Below are positions 22,017-32,566 of a stretch of 64,000 bases of DNA, piece by piece. The notes under the pieces are model-generated. The model had not been told where the DNA came from. It saw only the letters and a program-made list of their open reading frames with translations, and made no database searches. The translations under genes were made by a program, and so were the position numbers. Origin of the DNA: Porticoccaceae bacterium (lineage in GTDB: Bacteria > Pseudomonadota > Gammaproteobacteria > Pseudomonadales > Porticoccaceae). Position 1 is the stretch's first letter. Every line of letters starts with the position of its first letter. The stretch covers positions 62,001-126,000 of the forward strand of contig JABILI010000014.1 of NCBI GenBank assembly GCA_018654575.1. The letters run 5' to 3'.

Positions 22017-22784
22017 TCATATCGTCGCCAGTAACTCTTCAATTTCAAAAGTTTCAAGCATATCGACGCCTCGCGCCAATAAGGCATACCCTAACTCTCG
22101 ACTACCAACTTCATAGGCGACTAAGGTGGTGTTAGCCAAGCTCTCTATGCTGGTGAGATCGCATTCTGGGGGGATAATATGATGATCGGTATAAATAAAG
22201 TCAGGTTTGACAGCTTTAACCTCGTCAGAATAAAGGTCATCCCAACTTCTTAAGACTAGGCCCACCAACGGCCAGCCATTCTGTCTCGCGCCTAAAGCCA
22301 GCGAATAATCAAAACTCATAATAACGGCTCTATTGACAACCGGGCGTAATATCTCTTGCACTGACGCTAGGATAACCTCTCGGCCGCAATGCTCAATAGA
22401 CTCATCCTTTAGTTCGACAAAGGCCTTAACCTCAGGATTGTCTTCCAAAATGGTTACTAGGTGCTCTAACGGCGATATTTTCTCATCTATAAAGCAGCTA
22501 CCCAATCGCTCTAGTTCATACGCGGGGTAACGCAGCAACTCATCTCTAGCGCAATTAAATACATCCTTATCAGACCCGCTAACCCTCGATAAATTTGTGT
22601 CATGGTAAATAATGGGCAGTTTATCTTGGCTAAACTGCACGTCTAACTCTACAAAGAGAGCGCCAGCCTTTATTGCTTGGGTAATCGATAGAGCGGTGTT
22701 TTCGGGATATTTCGCCCGATATCCACGGTGTGCGACCAGTTTTTCGGCGCTAAGAGCGATAGCAGGGTGTTTTTTTATAGACAT
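22017..22784 (-). CDS. Glycerophosphodiester phosphodiesterase family protein
   Basis: LVAHRGYRAKYPENTALSITQAIKAGALFVELDVQFSQD. Confidence 0.88.
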   Translation of the reverse strand: MSIKKHPAIALSAEKLVAHRGYRAKYPENTALSITQAIKAGALFVELDVQFSQDKLPIIYHDTNLSRVSGSDKDVFNCARDELLRYPAYELERLGSCFIDEKISPLEHLVTILEDNPEVKAFVELKDESIEHCGREVILASVQEILRPVVNRAVIMSFDYSLALGARQNGWPLVGLVLRSWDDLYSDEVKAVKPDFIYTDHHIIPPECDLTSIESLANTTLVAYEVGSRELGYALLARGVDMLETFEIEELLATI

Positions 22785-22860
22785 TGACAGTGATCTCACG
22801 GTTCAAATTTGGTCTCGGTAAATGGTATCCTTACCGCACTCTAACAACAAGGATTCACAC

Positions 22861-23613
22861 ATGCCTCTGGTGCTTTTTGAAATTCGAGACAACATAGCGT
22901 TATTAACTCTAAATAATCCAGAGAAGCGTAATATGCTCACGTTGGAAGTCTGCGAGATGATCGTCGATTATGTGGCTCAGGCAGAGCAGCAGCCTGATGT
23001 AAAAGCGCTAATAGTGACTGGTAATGGGCCAACCTTTTGTGCAGGTGGCCAGCTTACCGATATAACGGCTGACCAATTAATACTCGAAAATATCTATAGT
23101 GGTTTTCTGAGCATTGCGCAATGTGAGCTGCCAACCATCGCGGCCGTTAATGGCCCAGCGGTAGGCGCAGGTTTCAATATGGCAGTGGGCTGTGATGTTC
23201 GTATAGTGACCGAAAAAGCTCGGTTTGAGCCTCGGTTCTTCGGTCTAGGATTACACCCTGGCGGCGGCAATAGCTGGATGTTACGTCAACTAGTGAACTG
23301 GAATACAGCGGCAGGCATGTTGTTATTTTCTCAATCGATTACTGGTCAAGAAGCCGTCGATAAAGGACTTGCATGGAAGTGCGTCAAACAGAACGAGTTG
23401 GTCGAAGCAGCTTTTGACTTCACAGCTAACATCCGTGACCTACCCAAAGAGCTCCTGCTAAGAACCAAGCAAACGCTCCGACAGGCTGGTGGCACTAATG
23501 AGCACAACGAAATTGTTAACTTAGAAACTGCGCAGCAGGTCTGGTCAATAAACCAGCCTTACGCAAAAAACGCAATTTCAGCGATGATCGATAAAATTAG
23601 CAGCAAAACCTAG
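22861..23613 (+). CDS. Enoyl-CoA hydratase/isomerase family protein
   Basis: [46 protein letters not shown]. Confidence 0.88.
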   Translation: MPLVLFEIRDNIALLTLNNPEKRNMLTLEVCEMIVDYVAQAEQQPDVKALIVTGNGPTFCAGGQLTDITADQLILENIYSGFLSIAQCELPTIAAVNGPAVGAGFNMAVGCDVRIVTEKARFEPRFFGLGLHPGGGNSWMLRQLVNWNTAAGMLLFSQSITGQEAVDKGLAWKCVKQNELVEAAFDFTANIRDLPKELLLRTKQTLRQAGGTNEHNEIVNLETAQQVWSINQPYAKNAISAMIDKISSKT

Positions 23614-24461
23614 CCCTTAAGTAAGGCTTTCTCTGCCGCTATAACAGACTGCTGTATTAGCGTATTAATGGTCATCGGCCCAACACCGCCGGGAACGGGC
23701 GTGTATGCCGCGGCACGGTCAACCAGTGGGGTCAATTCAATATCACCAACACCACCTGGGTGATAACCCGCATCAACCACAACAGCCCCGTCTTTAATCC
23801 AGTCGGCTTGAATGAACTCTGGACGGCCGACGGCACCAACAACAATATCGGCTTGCTTAATTAAAGCTTGGAGGTTCTGCGTTTTAGAGTGGCAGATCGT
23901 TACCGTCGCATTAGCATTTAACAGCATCAAAGCCATTGGTTTTCCGAGAATAGGGCTCCTGCCAACCACCACCGCATGTTTTCCTGCTAACTCAATATCA
24001 TAGGCCTCTAGGATCCGCATAATGCCCTGAGGTGTTGCCGATCCATAAGCCTCTTCATCCATTGCCATGCGGCCAAAGCCGTGACAGGTCACTCCATCGA
24101 CATCTTTGGCGATATTAATCTGATCAAAACAGGCGCGCTCATCAATCTGCGAAGGTACTGGATGCTGCAGCAGAATTCCGTGGCAATTAGGGTTGCTATT
24201 AAGCTCATCGATCTGAGCCAGTAATTCTCGTGTTGACGTATGTGCAGGCATCTCGACGGCAATAGATTCCATGCCTACTCGCTTACAAGCGTTTTGCTTC
24301 ATCTTGACATAGGTTGCTGAAGCCGGATCGGCCCCGACTAAGATAGTGGCTAATATAGGCGCTTGACCGCCATTTTTTTGTTTAAGTTCGGCCACGCGGC
24401 CAGCTAGATCAGCCTCAGATTGAGTCGACAAAGATTTTCCATCAAGAATTAGAGCAGGCAT
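23610..24461 (-). CDS. folD: Bifunctional methylenetetrahydrofolate dehydrogenase/cyclohydrolase
   Basis: [52 protein letters not shown]. Confidence 0.94.
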   Translation of the reverse strand: MPALILDGKSLSTQSEADLAGRVAELKQKNGGQAPILATILVGADPASATYVKMKQNACKRVGMESIAVEMPAHTSTRELLAQIDELNSNPNCHGILLQHPVPSQIDERACFDQINIAKDVDGVTCHGFGRMAMDEEAYGSATPQGIMRILEAYDIELAGKHAVVVGRSPILGKPMALMLLNANATVTICHSKTQNLQALIKQADIVVGAVGRPEFIQADWIKDGAVVVDAGYHPGGVGDIELTPLVDRAAAYTPVPGGVGPMTINTLIQQSVIAAEKALLKG

Positions 24462-24630
24462 TGTTTTTCCTTTTAACGGGGCAGATTTTGGTTGGCGGCT
24501 AAGGTAGCGAAGGATAACCAATTACGCAAGCCTTTGGGCATCCTAAAAACGACATAAAATTAGCTTTCATCACCTAAATAGAGCCAATCTGCGCCCACCG
24601 AGCCGACATCAAACGCCTTAACCGGCGCGT

Positions 24631-25650
24631 CTATATCAGATAACCCTGGGCCATCTCTTCGCTGGTGGCCCACAGACGCTCTGCCATTGGCTTATCGAAT
24701 ATGTGGTTATCTCCACTGACGGTAACCGCATTGCAGTCCTCGAAATAGGCGCCACTGACTCCCTCGAGAGCGGGATTGGTAGCCACATAAACCTGAGTGG
24801 CAGCCCCCTCCTGGGGTGTTTTAGCAATAAGGCCGCCAAACCAGTCAAACCCTTTGCGCAGAACTGCAGGAGCGGTGCGAGCGATATTGGTTTTGACCAA
24901 TCCGGGGTGAATAACATTGGAAGTAACGCTGGAGCCCTCTAACCGTGCGGCCAATTCAAGGGAAAACAAGGCATTGGCCAACTTGGATCGGCCGTAAGCT
25001 TCCTGGGAATCAAATAGGCCTTCACCTCGAAGATTGTCAAAGTCTATGCCCACCGCAGGTGCCTGCACATAGGCAGAGCGACTTCCCACATTGATAATAC
25101 GCCCAGCCTGAGCCTGTTTCACCAGGGGCATTAACCTGTTTACTAACACGAAGTGACCCAGATGATTAATCGCAAATATTTTCTCAACACCATTGACCAA
25201 TTCCAATTCGCCAAAGGTGTTAATGCCCGCATTACACACTAAGATATCGATCGGAAGGCCAAGGCCGGCAACCGTGTCTGCGCACTCTACGACGGATTGT
25301 AAGCTGGACAACTCCAAGACCACCGGAGTTGTTCTACCCGGGACGCCGGAACAGGCTTTACTGGCTTTCTCAAGGGTTCTACCAGTACCGATAACATGTG
25401 CGCCGCGCATCGCTAGCACTCTCATGGTCTCGAGACCCAAGCCGGAATTACAACCGGTGACTAAGGCTGTCTTTCCTGTTAGGTCTAATCCTAAGGTGAC
25501 CTCCTCAGCTGTCGATGTAGCACCGAAGTTACTCACCGGGTAACTATTATCAATAGTTACAACCGGCCCATCTGCACCGCAGCTCACTATCATGGGCGCT
25601 GCCGCCAACGCCGTCGCCCCATACAAAAACTGTCGCCTGTCCATTTTCAC
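24631..25650 (-). CDS. SDR-family oxidoreductase with Tat-like/lipoprotein signal
   Basis: MDRRQFLYGATALAAAPMIVSCG signal; TGCNSGLGLETMR, YGRSKLANALF. Confidence 0.8.
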   Translation of the reverse strand: MKMDRRQFLYGATALAAAPMIVSCGADGPVVTIDNSYPVSNFGATSTAEEVTLGLDLTGKTALVTGCNSGLGLETMRVLAMRGAHVIGTGRTLEKASKACSGVPGRTTPVVLELSSLQSVVECADTVAGLGLPIDILVCNAGINTFGELELVNGVEKIFAINHLGHFVLVNRLMPLVKQAQAGRIINVGSRSAYVQAPAVGIDFDNLRGEGLFDSQEAYGRSKLANALFSLELAARLEGSSVTSNVIHPGLVKTNIARTAPAVLRKGFDWFGGLIAKTPQEGAATQVYVATNPALEGVSGAYFEDCNAVTVSGDNHIFDKPMAERLWATSEEMAQGYLI

Positions 25651-25755
25651 CCTCTCTTTGGTCTTAATATATGACCACAGATTAATTTGCGAACTAAATA
25701 GAACCTAACGTATCTTGCTCCAATTCGTTGACCTTATAATCAATCAAATATCAGT

Positions 25756-26988
25756 TTAGATAACAGATTTCAAAGCGTCAATTAAGCGGATAACTTCCGC
25801 TTTACTCGTATAATGCACAAAGGAAAGGCGCACAACCCCTTGATCAGGAGGTATGCCCAGAGCTTCCATCAGCCTATACGCATAGCAGTTGCCATTCGCT
25901 ATACCAATACGCTGCTCTGCTAGCTTGGCCGCGACGTCAGCAGGATCAGTGCCATCGACCGTAAAGGAAAGGGTAGGGGCTCGATTCTGAGTAACAGTCT
26001 TACCTATTAGGTTAATACCTTTGCGCAGCCTTAGAAACTCTAGCAAGGGCTCCAAATTCTCAATTTCGGCATTGTGAAGTAATGCGCCTACTCGATCTGT
26101 TTTGGAGGACAGTAACTTTTCGCTGTCACTAAAATGATGCGCATCAATCGCCTCGAAATAATCAATGACCCCATTAACTGACGCGATCTGCGCATGATCG
26201 GGCCCCGCGGGTGTAAACCGACTCGTAGCAGAACCCACATTGAAAAAATGTGCCTGGCTAGGTAGTGTTTTATTAACAGCCTCACGCATCACCATAACGC
26301 CAAGATGCGGCCCATAGACCTTATAGAGCGAGAAAAAGTAGATATCAGCTCCCAGCGCGTCCACATTGGGAAGACCATGGCCGGCATAGGAAACACCGTC
26401 AACAAACGCCAGAGCACCCGCAGCATGAATTTTATCTGCCCACTTACGTACTGGGTTAATACTGCCCACTATATTTGAGCAATGGGTAAAAGCCACTACG
26501 CGAGTCTTCTCATTAAGAAGGGCATCTAATCCTTTGTCCTCTAACTCTGCTGTTTCAGGATTAACTTGCCACTCTCGAATAACAATACCCGCTGCTTCCA
26601 AACGCCTCCAAACACCAATGTTCGCCTCATGATCCTGGTTAGTAACAATAACTTCATCACCGGCTTCCAGGTGCTCTCTTAATGCTTGTGACACCACATA
26701 ACTATTTTGAGAGGTTGAGGCACCAAAATGCACCTCATCGGCTGCAACATTAAGCCACGACGCCATGCGCTCTCGACCATGCGTCATTTTTATGCCCGCA
26801 TCCACAGACGGTTCAAATCCATAGTAAGGCTGAACTTTAGTCGCTGTGTAGTAGCGATGCAGTGCGTCGATCATTTGACGGCAGGCATATGAACCGCCAG
26901 CGTTCTCAAAATGGGCAAAATCTTTTAGCGTTGGTTCGCTAAATGCAGGAAATTGCTTCCTTACAAAATCTATATCTAAGTAAGTCAT
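25756..26988 (-). CDS. Cysteine desulfurase-like class V aminotransferase family protein
   Basis: HFENAGGSYACRQMIDAL, TNQDHEANIGVWRRLE, VAFTHCSNIVGSINPV, FVDGVSYAGHGLPNV, FFSLYKVYGPHLGVM. Confidence 0.82.
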   Translation of the reverse strand: MTYLDIDFVRKQFPAFSEPTLKDFAHFENAGGSYACRQMIDALHRYYTATKVQPYYGFEPSVDAGIKMTHGRERMASWLNVAADEVHFGASTSQNSYVVSQALREHLEAGDEVIVTNQDHEANIGVWRRLEAAGIVIREWQVNPETAELEDKGLDALLNEKTRVVAFTHCSNIVGSINPVRKWADKIHAAGALAFVDGVSYAGHGLPNVDALGADIYFFSLYKVYGPHLGVMVMREAVNKTLPSQAHFFNVGSATSRFTPAGPDHAQIASVNGVIDYFEAIDAHHFSDSEKLLSSKTDRVGALLHNAEIENLEPLLEFLRLRKGINLIGKTVTQNRAPTLSFTVDGTDPADVAAKLAEQRIGIANGNCYAYRLMEALGIPPDQGVVRLSFVHYTSKAEVIRLIDALKSVI

Positions 26989-27040
26989 CAGTGGTCTCGT
27001 TATTTAAGCGAAATAAACATGTGCGGTTAGATTCTTTGAT

Positions 27041-27244
27041 TCAACTTTTCTTACCCGCTTCAAAATCCTTCAGTAACTGTTTTCCCACGACACCAATGAT
27101 AAATGCCACCAAAAAAGGGATCCAACTGTCTTGGTAAAAGAAAGCCTGCATAAAGAAATAAACAGCTGAAAAAGTACCTATAATCCACAACCAGCCAAAT
27201 AGATTACCCATGGAATCACGCTTCATTAGTTCTGCTATCTTCAT
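27041..27244 (-). CDS. Small two-TM membrane protein of unknown function
   Basis: 67-aa ORF with two hydrophobic segments and charged ends; AGGAGAG upstream of ATG. Confidence 0.5.
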   Translation of the reverse strand: MKIAELMKRDSMGNLFGWLWIIGTFSAVYFFMQAFFYQDSWIPFLVAFIIGVVGKQLLKDFEAGKKS

Positions 27245-27498
27245 GTAGCTCTCCTTTTTTTGATTAATAATAACCGAATAGGTAATCTAATCAACCTAGA
27301 AATAGATCAAGATTACCAGTATCCCAAAAGCCCTTTTCTATAACCCTCAAGAACTCCTCTCTCAGCTAATAAGCGTGAGGCGCAAAAGATTAGAACTATC
27401 CATAACGAGGGTTTCGCAACAAAGTTAAGTGCCTGGCACAATCCTAGTTAGGATAAGCTGATGCTAACTCATAATGAAATGTTCAGCGGGATTTCAAA

Positions 27499-28062
27499 TT
27501 AGTTTACCTCGAGACGATAGGATTTGTCCGTATCCCTCAAAGTGTCCTTACGAGCCGCCGCCGCGAGCGAGCTGTTCGCTATAGCCAACCCGCGCTTAAT
27601 TCGCTCATGATAAAGCCTTTCTATCAGCCACGCCAAAGGGCCTTGCATAACTTCGTGATGAATTAATTGAGTGCCGCCATTAGCTGTCAAAGATAACCAG
27701 CGACAGCGCTTGCCGTTAGCTAAAAACTTAAACCAGCTATATGTATCCCAACACAGTTCTTGTTCCGGCTTCACCGACAAGACTAGGCTTTTTACATATC
27801 GTACTTCGTCATCAAGATGAGCTTCAACCACTAACACCTCACCTTCAGCCAGTATGCCCGTCACAGTGGGCGAATAACGATTCCACTGCGGGTAGCCATC
27901 GAGATTGACGAGCAAGTCCCATACCGTTGATGGTTTTGCCTCAATATCAATGGTATGACTCACCTCCCAATCAGTGTCGATCAACCAAGACAAAACAATC
28001 ACAGTCAATGCGAAGGTTAACAACAAATATTTTATTATTCCTGATTTCAAGAAATGCTCCAC
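27499..28062 (-). CDS. SRPBCC-family protein with N-terminal TM
   Basis: HTIDIEAKPSTVWDLLVNLDGYPQWNRYSPTVTG. Confidence 0.75.
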   Translation of the reverse strand: MEHFLKSGIIKYLLLTFALTVIVLSWLIDTDWEVSHTIDIEAKPSTVWDLLVNLDGYPQWNRYSPTVTGILAEGEVLVVEAHLDDEVRYVKSLVLSVKPEQELCWDTYSWFKFLANGKRCRWLSLTANGGTQLIHHEVMQGPLAWLIERLYHERIKRGLAIANSSLAAAARKDTLRDTDKSYRLEVN

Positions 28063-28249
28063 ATGTTGAGGATATTCGGCAATGATTCAAGGTGATTACT
28101 TGGGGTCAACAAAAGGGGTGTTTCAGATACATTAGCGCGCGAAGATCGAGTTTGCCACTTTATAGAGATGTTTTTTAAAAAATACTGCCAAATTTAAGAT
28201 ATTTTTGATACCAAATGGCGCCAAGTGGATGGTCTATTTGAAGCATTAA

Positions 28250-28326
28250 TGGGGTGGACGACGGGGATTGAACCCGCGACCACCGGAATCACAATCCGGG
28301 GCTCTACCAACTGAGCTACGTCCACC
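28250..28326 (-). tRNA. tRNA-His (anticodon GTG), CCA encoded
   Basis: Minus strand GGTGGACGTAGCTCAGTTGGTAGAGCCCCGGATTGTGATTCCGGTGGTCGCGGGTTCAATCCCCGTCGTCCACCCCA; full cloverleaf with G-1. Confidence 0.96.
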
Positions 28327-28384
28327 ATTAAAGCGGTATATATTTGAGAAGTTATACGTTTAAACCAGTACAGACAAAAAACCT

Positions 28385-28461
28385 TGGTCCGCCCACCAGG
28401 GCTCGAACCTGGAACCTTCCGCTTAGAAGGCGGATGCTCTATCCAATTGAGCTATGGGCGG
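28385..28461 (-). tRNA. tRNA-Arg (anticodon TCT), CCA encoded
   Basis: Minus strand CCGCCCATAGCTCAATTGGATAGAGCATCCGCCTTCTAAGCGGAAGGTTCCAGGTTCGAGCCCTGGTGGGCGGACCA. Confidence 0.96.
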
Positions 28462-28482
28462 CATAGCTTTCAAGCCGGAAAG

Positions 28483-28500
28483 TTGGTCGGGGATGAGGGA
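28483..28500 (+). repeat. att site (displaced tRNA-Pro 3' end fragment), left island boundary
   Basis: TTGGTCGGGGATGAGGGA, identical to 50230-50247 at the 3' end of the intact tRNA-Pro. Confidence 0.9.
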
Positions 28501-28564
28501 CACTAAGCCAAAACACCCTTAAACCCTTTACACTGCTACAGGTCTACTTCTCAAGCTATTGTAT

Positions 28565-28585
28565 GTGTCTAGAAAACTGTCTAGA
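28565..28585 (+). repeat. Subterminal direct repeat, candidate integrase arm site (left)
   Basis: TGTCTAGAAAACTGTCTAGAA; internal tandem of CTGTCTAGAA; identical at 50160-50180. Confidence 0.75.
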
Positions 28586-28613
28586 ATCTTCCCTTACCTT
28601 GGGAGGTCATACA

Positions 28614-29882
28614 ATGCGCGTATCTTACTTAAAAGAGCGTCACAAAGTCCACTGGTTTCAACGATTCCCGCCTAAAAAACTACAACATTTGTTAGGTACT
28701 AAGTTAATCAGCATTAATCTGAAAACCCAAGATCGAGCCGTAGCCGTTCGTAAGGTCGATTTAATACTTGCTGAGTGGGAAGCTATGCTGACAGACAAAG
28801 GCGACTCAGGCGTTTACAGGAAGCACTTAGAGTACTACGAAAGCGGCAACCTAGACCTCACTGAACCTGAGCCGTTAATCAATCCCGACATATGGTCGGA
28901 ACTAACAGAGGCCAAGGCCAGATCCAGACAAGATGCCGAGGTAGTTCTAAAGGGCTTTAGTGCCGATGATCAAGCATCGTTCTGGGCACTGCAAAAGGCA
29001 AAGCAGGGAACAGTGCCCCCTCCTCAATTTCAATACTCAATAAGACAAGGTTTGGCCTCACTAATAGCTGAGAAGAAAGGTACTATTGATGATTTAAGCC
29101 TAGATAAATTTACTATGGTTGTTGATCGATTCGTTGGTGTTGGTGACGATAGGCCGCTAGAAGGCATTAGTAGACCAGATGTTGTCCTGTGGGTTAAGTC
29201 CCTAGATAAGGCGACAGGTACAAAAAGCACCTACTTGTCATGCCTTAAGCAAATATTCGAAATTGCTCAAGACGACGGAAGGATTAATGCACAGTTAGCG
29301 AATCCATTTAGCAATATCAAGCTAGGTAAAAGCGACAAGGTACGCTACAAGTTTATGCCCGATACAATGCTTCGAGAGATAGTGGGCAAGTTTGCACTTA
29401 ACAAGAACCCAGATGACAAGCTAATAGCCAATCTATTAAGAAGTACTGGCATGAGACAGGCCGAAATATTCAACTGCACCATTGAGACCCATGATGGTAT
29501 CGCATGTTTTGCCATTGATGAAACTGAGGCGTGGGGAGGCGGTAAAACCGATTCAGCTAAACGGCTCGTTCCGATTCCCGAAAGACTCCAAGCGGCAACA
29601 GTGAAGAAACAATCTACTTGGAGGAATAGTTCTGCATTTAGTAAAAGGTTTGGCAAAGCAAAGGCCAAGGTTGTAACAGATAGAGCGATTGCGTGTCATA
29701 GCCTTAGAGCAACATTTATTACTTGGGCAGGCCGCAAGGGGTACACAGAACAACAGGTAGCTTGGTTGGTTGGACATGAAGAAGGGAAGGGCGATGCCAT
29801 GACAGGTAAGAATTATTTCAAAGGGTATACGGTGACCCTAATGCAAGAAATAATTGAGGGAGTTAACCAGTTTAAGGAGTAA
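28614..29882 (+). CDS. Tyrosine recombinase/integrase
   Basis: C-terminal catalytic motifs LRSTGMRQAEIF, CHSLRATFITWAGRKG, VAWLVGHEEG, TGKNYFKGY; ATG 28614 preferred because ORF extension from 28563 overlaps the arm-like repeat. Confidence 0.9.
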   Translation: MRVSYLKERHKVHWFQRFPPKKLQHLLGTKLISINLKTQDRAVAVRKVDLILAEWEAMLTDKGDSGVYRKHLEYYESGNLDLTEPEPLINPDIWSELTEAKARSRQDAEVVLKGFSADDQASFWALQKAKQGTVPPPQFQYSIRQGLASLIAEKKGTIDDLSLDKFTMVVDRFVGVGDDRPLEGISRPDVVLWVKSLDKATGTKSTYLSCLKQIFEIAQDDGRINAQLANPFSNIKLGKSDKVRYKFMPDTMLREIVGKFALNKNPDDKLIANLLRSTGMRQAEIFNCTIETHDGIACFAIDETEAWGGGKTDSAKRLVPIPERLQAATVKKQSTWRNSSAFSKRFGKAKAKVVTDRAIACHSLRATFITWAGRKGYTEQQVAWLVGHEEGKGDAMTGKNYFKGYTVTLMQEIIEGVNQFKE

Positions 29883-30318
29883 GCAATAATCTCTGTACTC
29901 GCCCTATGCCTGACTACAGACAATTCCACCTACGATTACTACCAATCCGTAATGGTCCGCTAAGGTACTTATAACGCCCTACCTTCAGCCTGATCGTGGA
30001 AGTCTAAGCTGCCTGCTCTGTGCCATGAGCAGTCATAAAGTTGTGGGGATTTAAAAAAAGCAGACCACGCCCGGCTAATGCCTTTGCAGTGATTATGTCG
30101 CGGTAAGCACTGTGCTAGACACTAAATACGATACTTCGGTAACTCTCCACGAATACTTTCTTCTGAACCTGACTACAAGGCAGATTTTGGTAGCTAAATG
30201 CTCCTTTGGGGGTGCTGAGCGAGAACGCTACACGTATAGAATTTAACTTGCAGGGCTTCTTTATGAGTGAACTTGCAAACTCCTCTACTGTTACTAAATA
30301 ACTCATTAATGATAAAAA

Positions 30319-30837
30319 ATGAATAGAGACATAATCAAAGACCAATTCACGAAAGTCTCTCTTACTCCCACTCGCATTATCGTCTTGATCGCGTTGTGGA
30401 TGGTGCTAATACAAAATGAGGCATTTTTTGGCACACTCCTAATAGATTACCCTATGGGACTGGATCAGGTCGGATTTTTGATCTGCGTGTCGATCTTTCT
30501 TATGGCCTTTATTGTCTTGGAGTTTACCTTACTGGCAGCAGTAATTCCCGTGCGTGTGGCAGCCAGCATTGTATTGGTAGTTTCTGCATCGACCTCATTT
30601 TTCATGAGCGAATATGGCACCATATTTAATCGGGTGATGATCCGTAATTTAATGGAAACCAATATATCCGAAGCACAGGGCCTAATTGGTTGGTCGTTAG
30701 TGCAGTGGATATTACTTACCGCTGTACTACCTATACTGGCCATGTGGAATATTCCCTGGCGTGCATCCAGCTATGGCAAATCGCTAAAAACCTATGGTCT
30801 TACCCTAGTAGCATCGCTACTCATTATGTCCTGCTAG
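30319..30837 (+). pseudogene. Truncated EptA-like phosphoethanolamine transferase (N-terminal membrane domain only)
   Basis: YGTIFNRVMIRNLMETNISEAQGLIGW matches the EptA N-terminal domain pattern; ORF ends after the TM region with no sulfatase-type catalytic domain downstream. Confidence 0.6.
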
Positions 30838-30943
30838 ACAGCGATAACCTTCCCTGAGACATCAAATACTCAGTCAACTCTAAGGCCCAACACAGGCTAT
30901 CTGAGGGGCTCATTAAAGACTCTTTGCTGAGGAGACTGAATTC

Positions 30944-30957
30944 TTGATCCATATCAG
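30944..30957 (+). promoter_or_regulatory. FNR/ANR-box-like site upstream of porin gene
   Basis: TTGATCCATATCAG versus consensus TTGAT-N4-ATCAA. Confidence 0.65.
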
Positions 30958-31021
30958 GTTTTATGGGTGCTTAGTTGGTATTCTGAATACCATAATAATC
31001 CGTAATGCAAGGATTCATAAG

Positions 31022-32395
31022 ATGAGATGCCTTGTCAATCAAACTCTAGCCTGGACACTTCTACTCAGCTTGTCACTTTTGTCGCCACAGCTATTCGCAG
31101 GCTCTGACGCCAATCAAGACCTGTCAGTCGGAAAAGCAGCTGTTACCTCAGTGCCCATAGCGTCATCCACAGTTACAGGGACAAGAAACGCTAGGATCGT
31201 CGTCGAAATAGAGGCGATTGATATAGTCGAAAGGCCCATGACACAATCGGTATATGGGGATACGATCAATGTGCTAAGAGAGGCTATAAAAAACGGTAAG
31301 GCCGCACTGAAGTTTCGCTATCGATACGAATATGTTGATCAACAAGGAACCGCCAATCAGGCGAGAGCATCGACTTTGAGATCGCGCTTCAACTGGCAAT
31401 CTGGGGCGATCGGAAAACTCTCATCAGGCTTTGAAGCAGACTATGTTTCCAACATTGGGCCCGAGGAATACAACTCGACAGTGAATCGACAGACCCAGTA
31501 TCCTGCCGTTGCAGATCCTGATGGGTTTGATTTAAATCAGGCCTATATAAAATATGCTAGAAAAGGCACTACGGCCACCGGAGGTCGCCAAAGGATTATT
31601 CATGGTAGACAGCGGTTTGTCGGCGGAGTCGCCTGGCGCCAGAACGAACAAACCTATGATGGTGTGCGTGGAGAATTCAATCCCATTGACGGGTTGCTCC
31701 TTGACTATAGTTACATCTGGAATGTGAATCGTATTTTTGGCCCGGCGGACGGATCACAGCCAGCTGATTGGCATAGTCAAACCCACCTGTTCAAGGCTGA
31801 GTACACCCTTACCTCGACTCGTAGTGTGAGCGGCTTTTTCTATGATATGAGCTTCGATAACGACAATGGCCCTGCCAATTCAATCAGCACTTATGGGGTG
31901 TCGTATGACGGGACCCTCGGACCGGTCAAGGTGACGGCGACGGCCGCAAATCAATCAGATGCGGGAGACAACAAAACCAATTATCGTGCCAGCTATTACC
32001 ATCTGGGTGCTGCGATCAAAATTACCCCAGTCACATTAAGTATCGGCTATGAAGTTTTGGGCAGTGATCATGGAAAGGTTGGGTTTAGGACGCCCCTAGC
32101 TACACTGCATAAGTTTCAGGGTTGGGCTGACAAATTTCTCAGCACACCTAACAATGGCATTAGGGATTTCTCGTTGGGAGTTGGAGGTATGGCTGGCCCT
32201 ATCAAACTGGCGTTGAATTGGCACAGATTCGAGGCCGATGAAAGTGGCGTGAACTATGGTGATGAGATTGATGCATCATTGGGTTACGACATCAATAAGG
32301 CGGTCTCTCTACAACTTAAAGTCGCTGACTACTCTAGTGATACCTTTTCCACCGACACAACAAAGGTGTGGCTGACGATGATGCTAACGCTTTAA
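31022..32395 (+). CDS. Outer-membrane porin / alginate-export-like beta-barrel protein
   Basis: Signal peptide; alternating beta-strand pattern (LKFRYRYEYVDQQGTANQARASTLRSRFNWQSG ... DASLGYDINKAVSLQLKVADYSSD...KVWLTMMLTL). Confidence 0.75.
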   Translation: MRCLVNQTLAWTLLLSLSLLSPQLFAGSDANQDLSVGKAAVTSVPIASSTVTGTRNARIVVEIEAIDIVERPMTQSVYGDTINVLREAIKNGKAALKFRYRYEYVDQQGTANQARASTLRSRFNWQSGAIGKLSSGFEADYVSNIGPEEYNSTVNRQTQYPAVADPDGFDLNQAYIKYARKGTTATGGRQRIIHGRQRFVGGVAWRQNEQTYDGVRGEFNPIDGLLLDYSYIWNVNRIFGPADGSQPADWHSQTHLFKAEYTLTSTRSVSGFFYDMSFDNDNGPANSISTYGVSYDGTLGPVKVTATAANQSDAGDNKTNYRASYYHLGAAIKITPVTLSIGYEVLGSDHGKVGFRTPLATLHKFQGWADKFLSTPNNGIRDFSLGVGGMAGPIKLALNWHRFEADESGVNYGDEIDASLGYDINKAVSLQLKVADYSSDTFSTDTTKVWLTMMLTL

Positions 32396-32479
32396 GCAGT
32401 GGCTCGAAACGCCGATTTCAATCGATTACTTCTCTATAGGCGCTAATAACCGACCCACAGCCCTTTATGGTCTGAGGTC

Positions 32480-32493
32480 TTGATCTACGTCAG
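32480..32493 (+). promoter_or_regulatory. FNR/ANR-box-like site upstream of nirK
   Basis: TTGATCTACGTCAG versus consensus TTGAT-N4-ATCAA. Confidence 0.6.
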
Positions 32494-32566
32494 ATTTTAT
32501 GGATTCTTAGTTGATATTCTAAAGCCATAATAATTTGTAATGAACGACTGTACAGGGATTCATACG

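Noticed and set aside
28563-28613. Upstream extension of the integrase ORF (MCLENCLESSLTLGGHT)
   Set aside because: The extension is the translated arm-like repeat (TGTCTAGAAAACTGTCTAGAA); ATG 28614 with GGGAGGT upstream is a better start.
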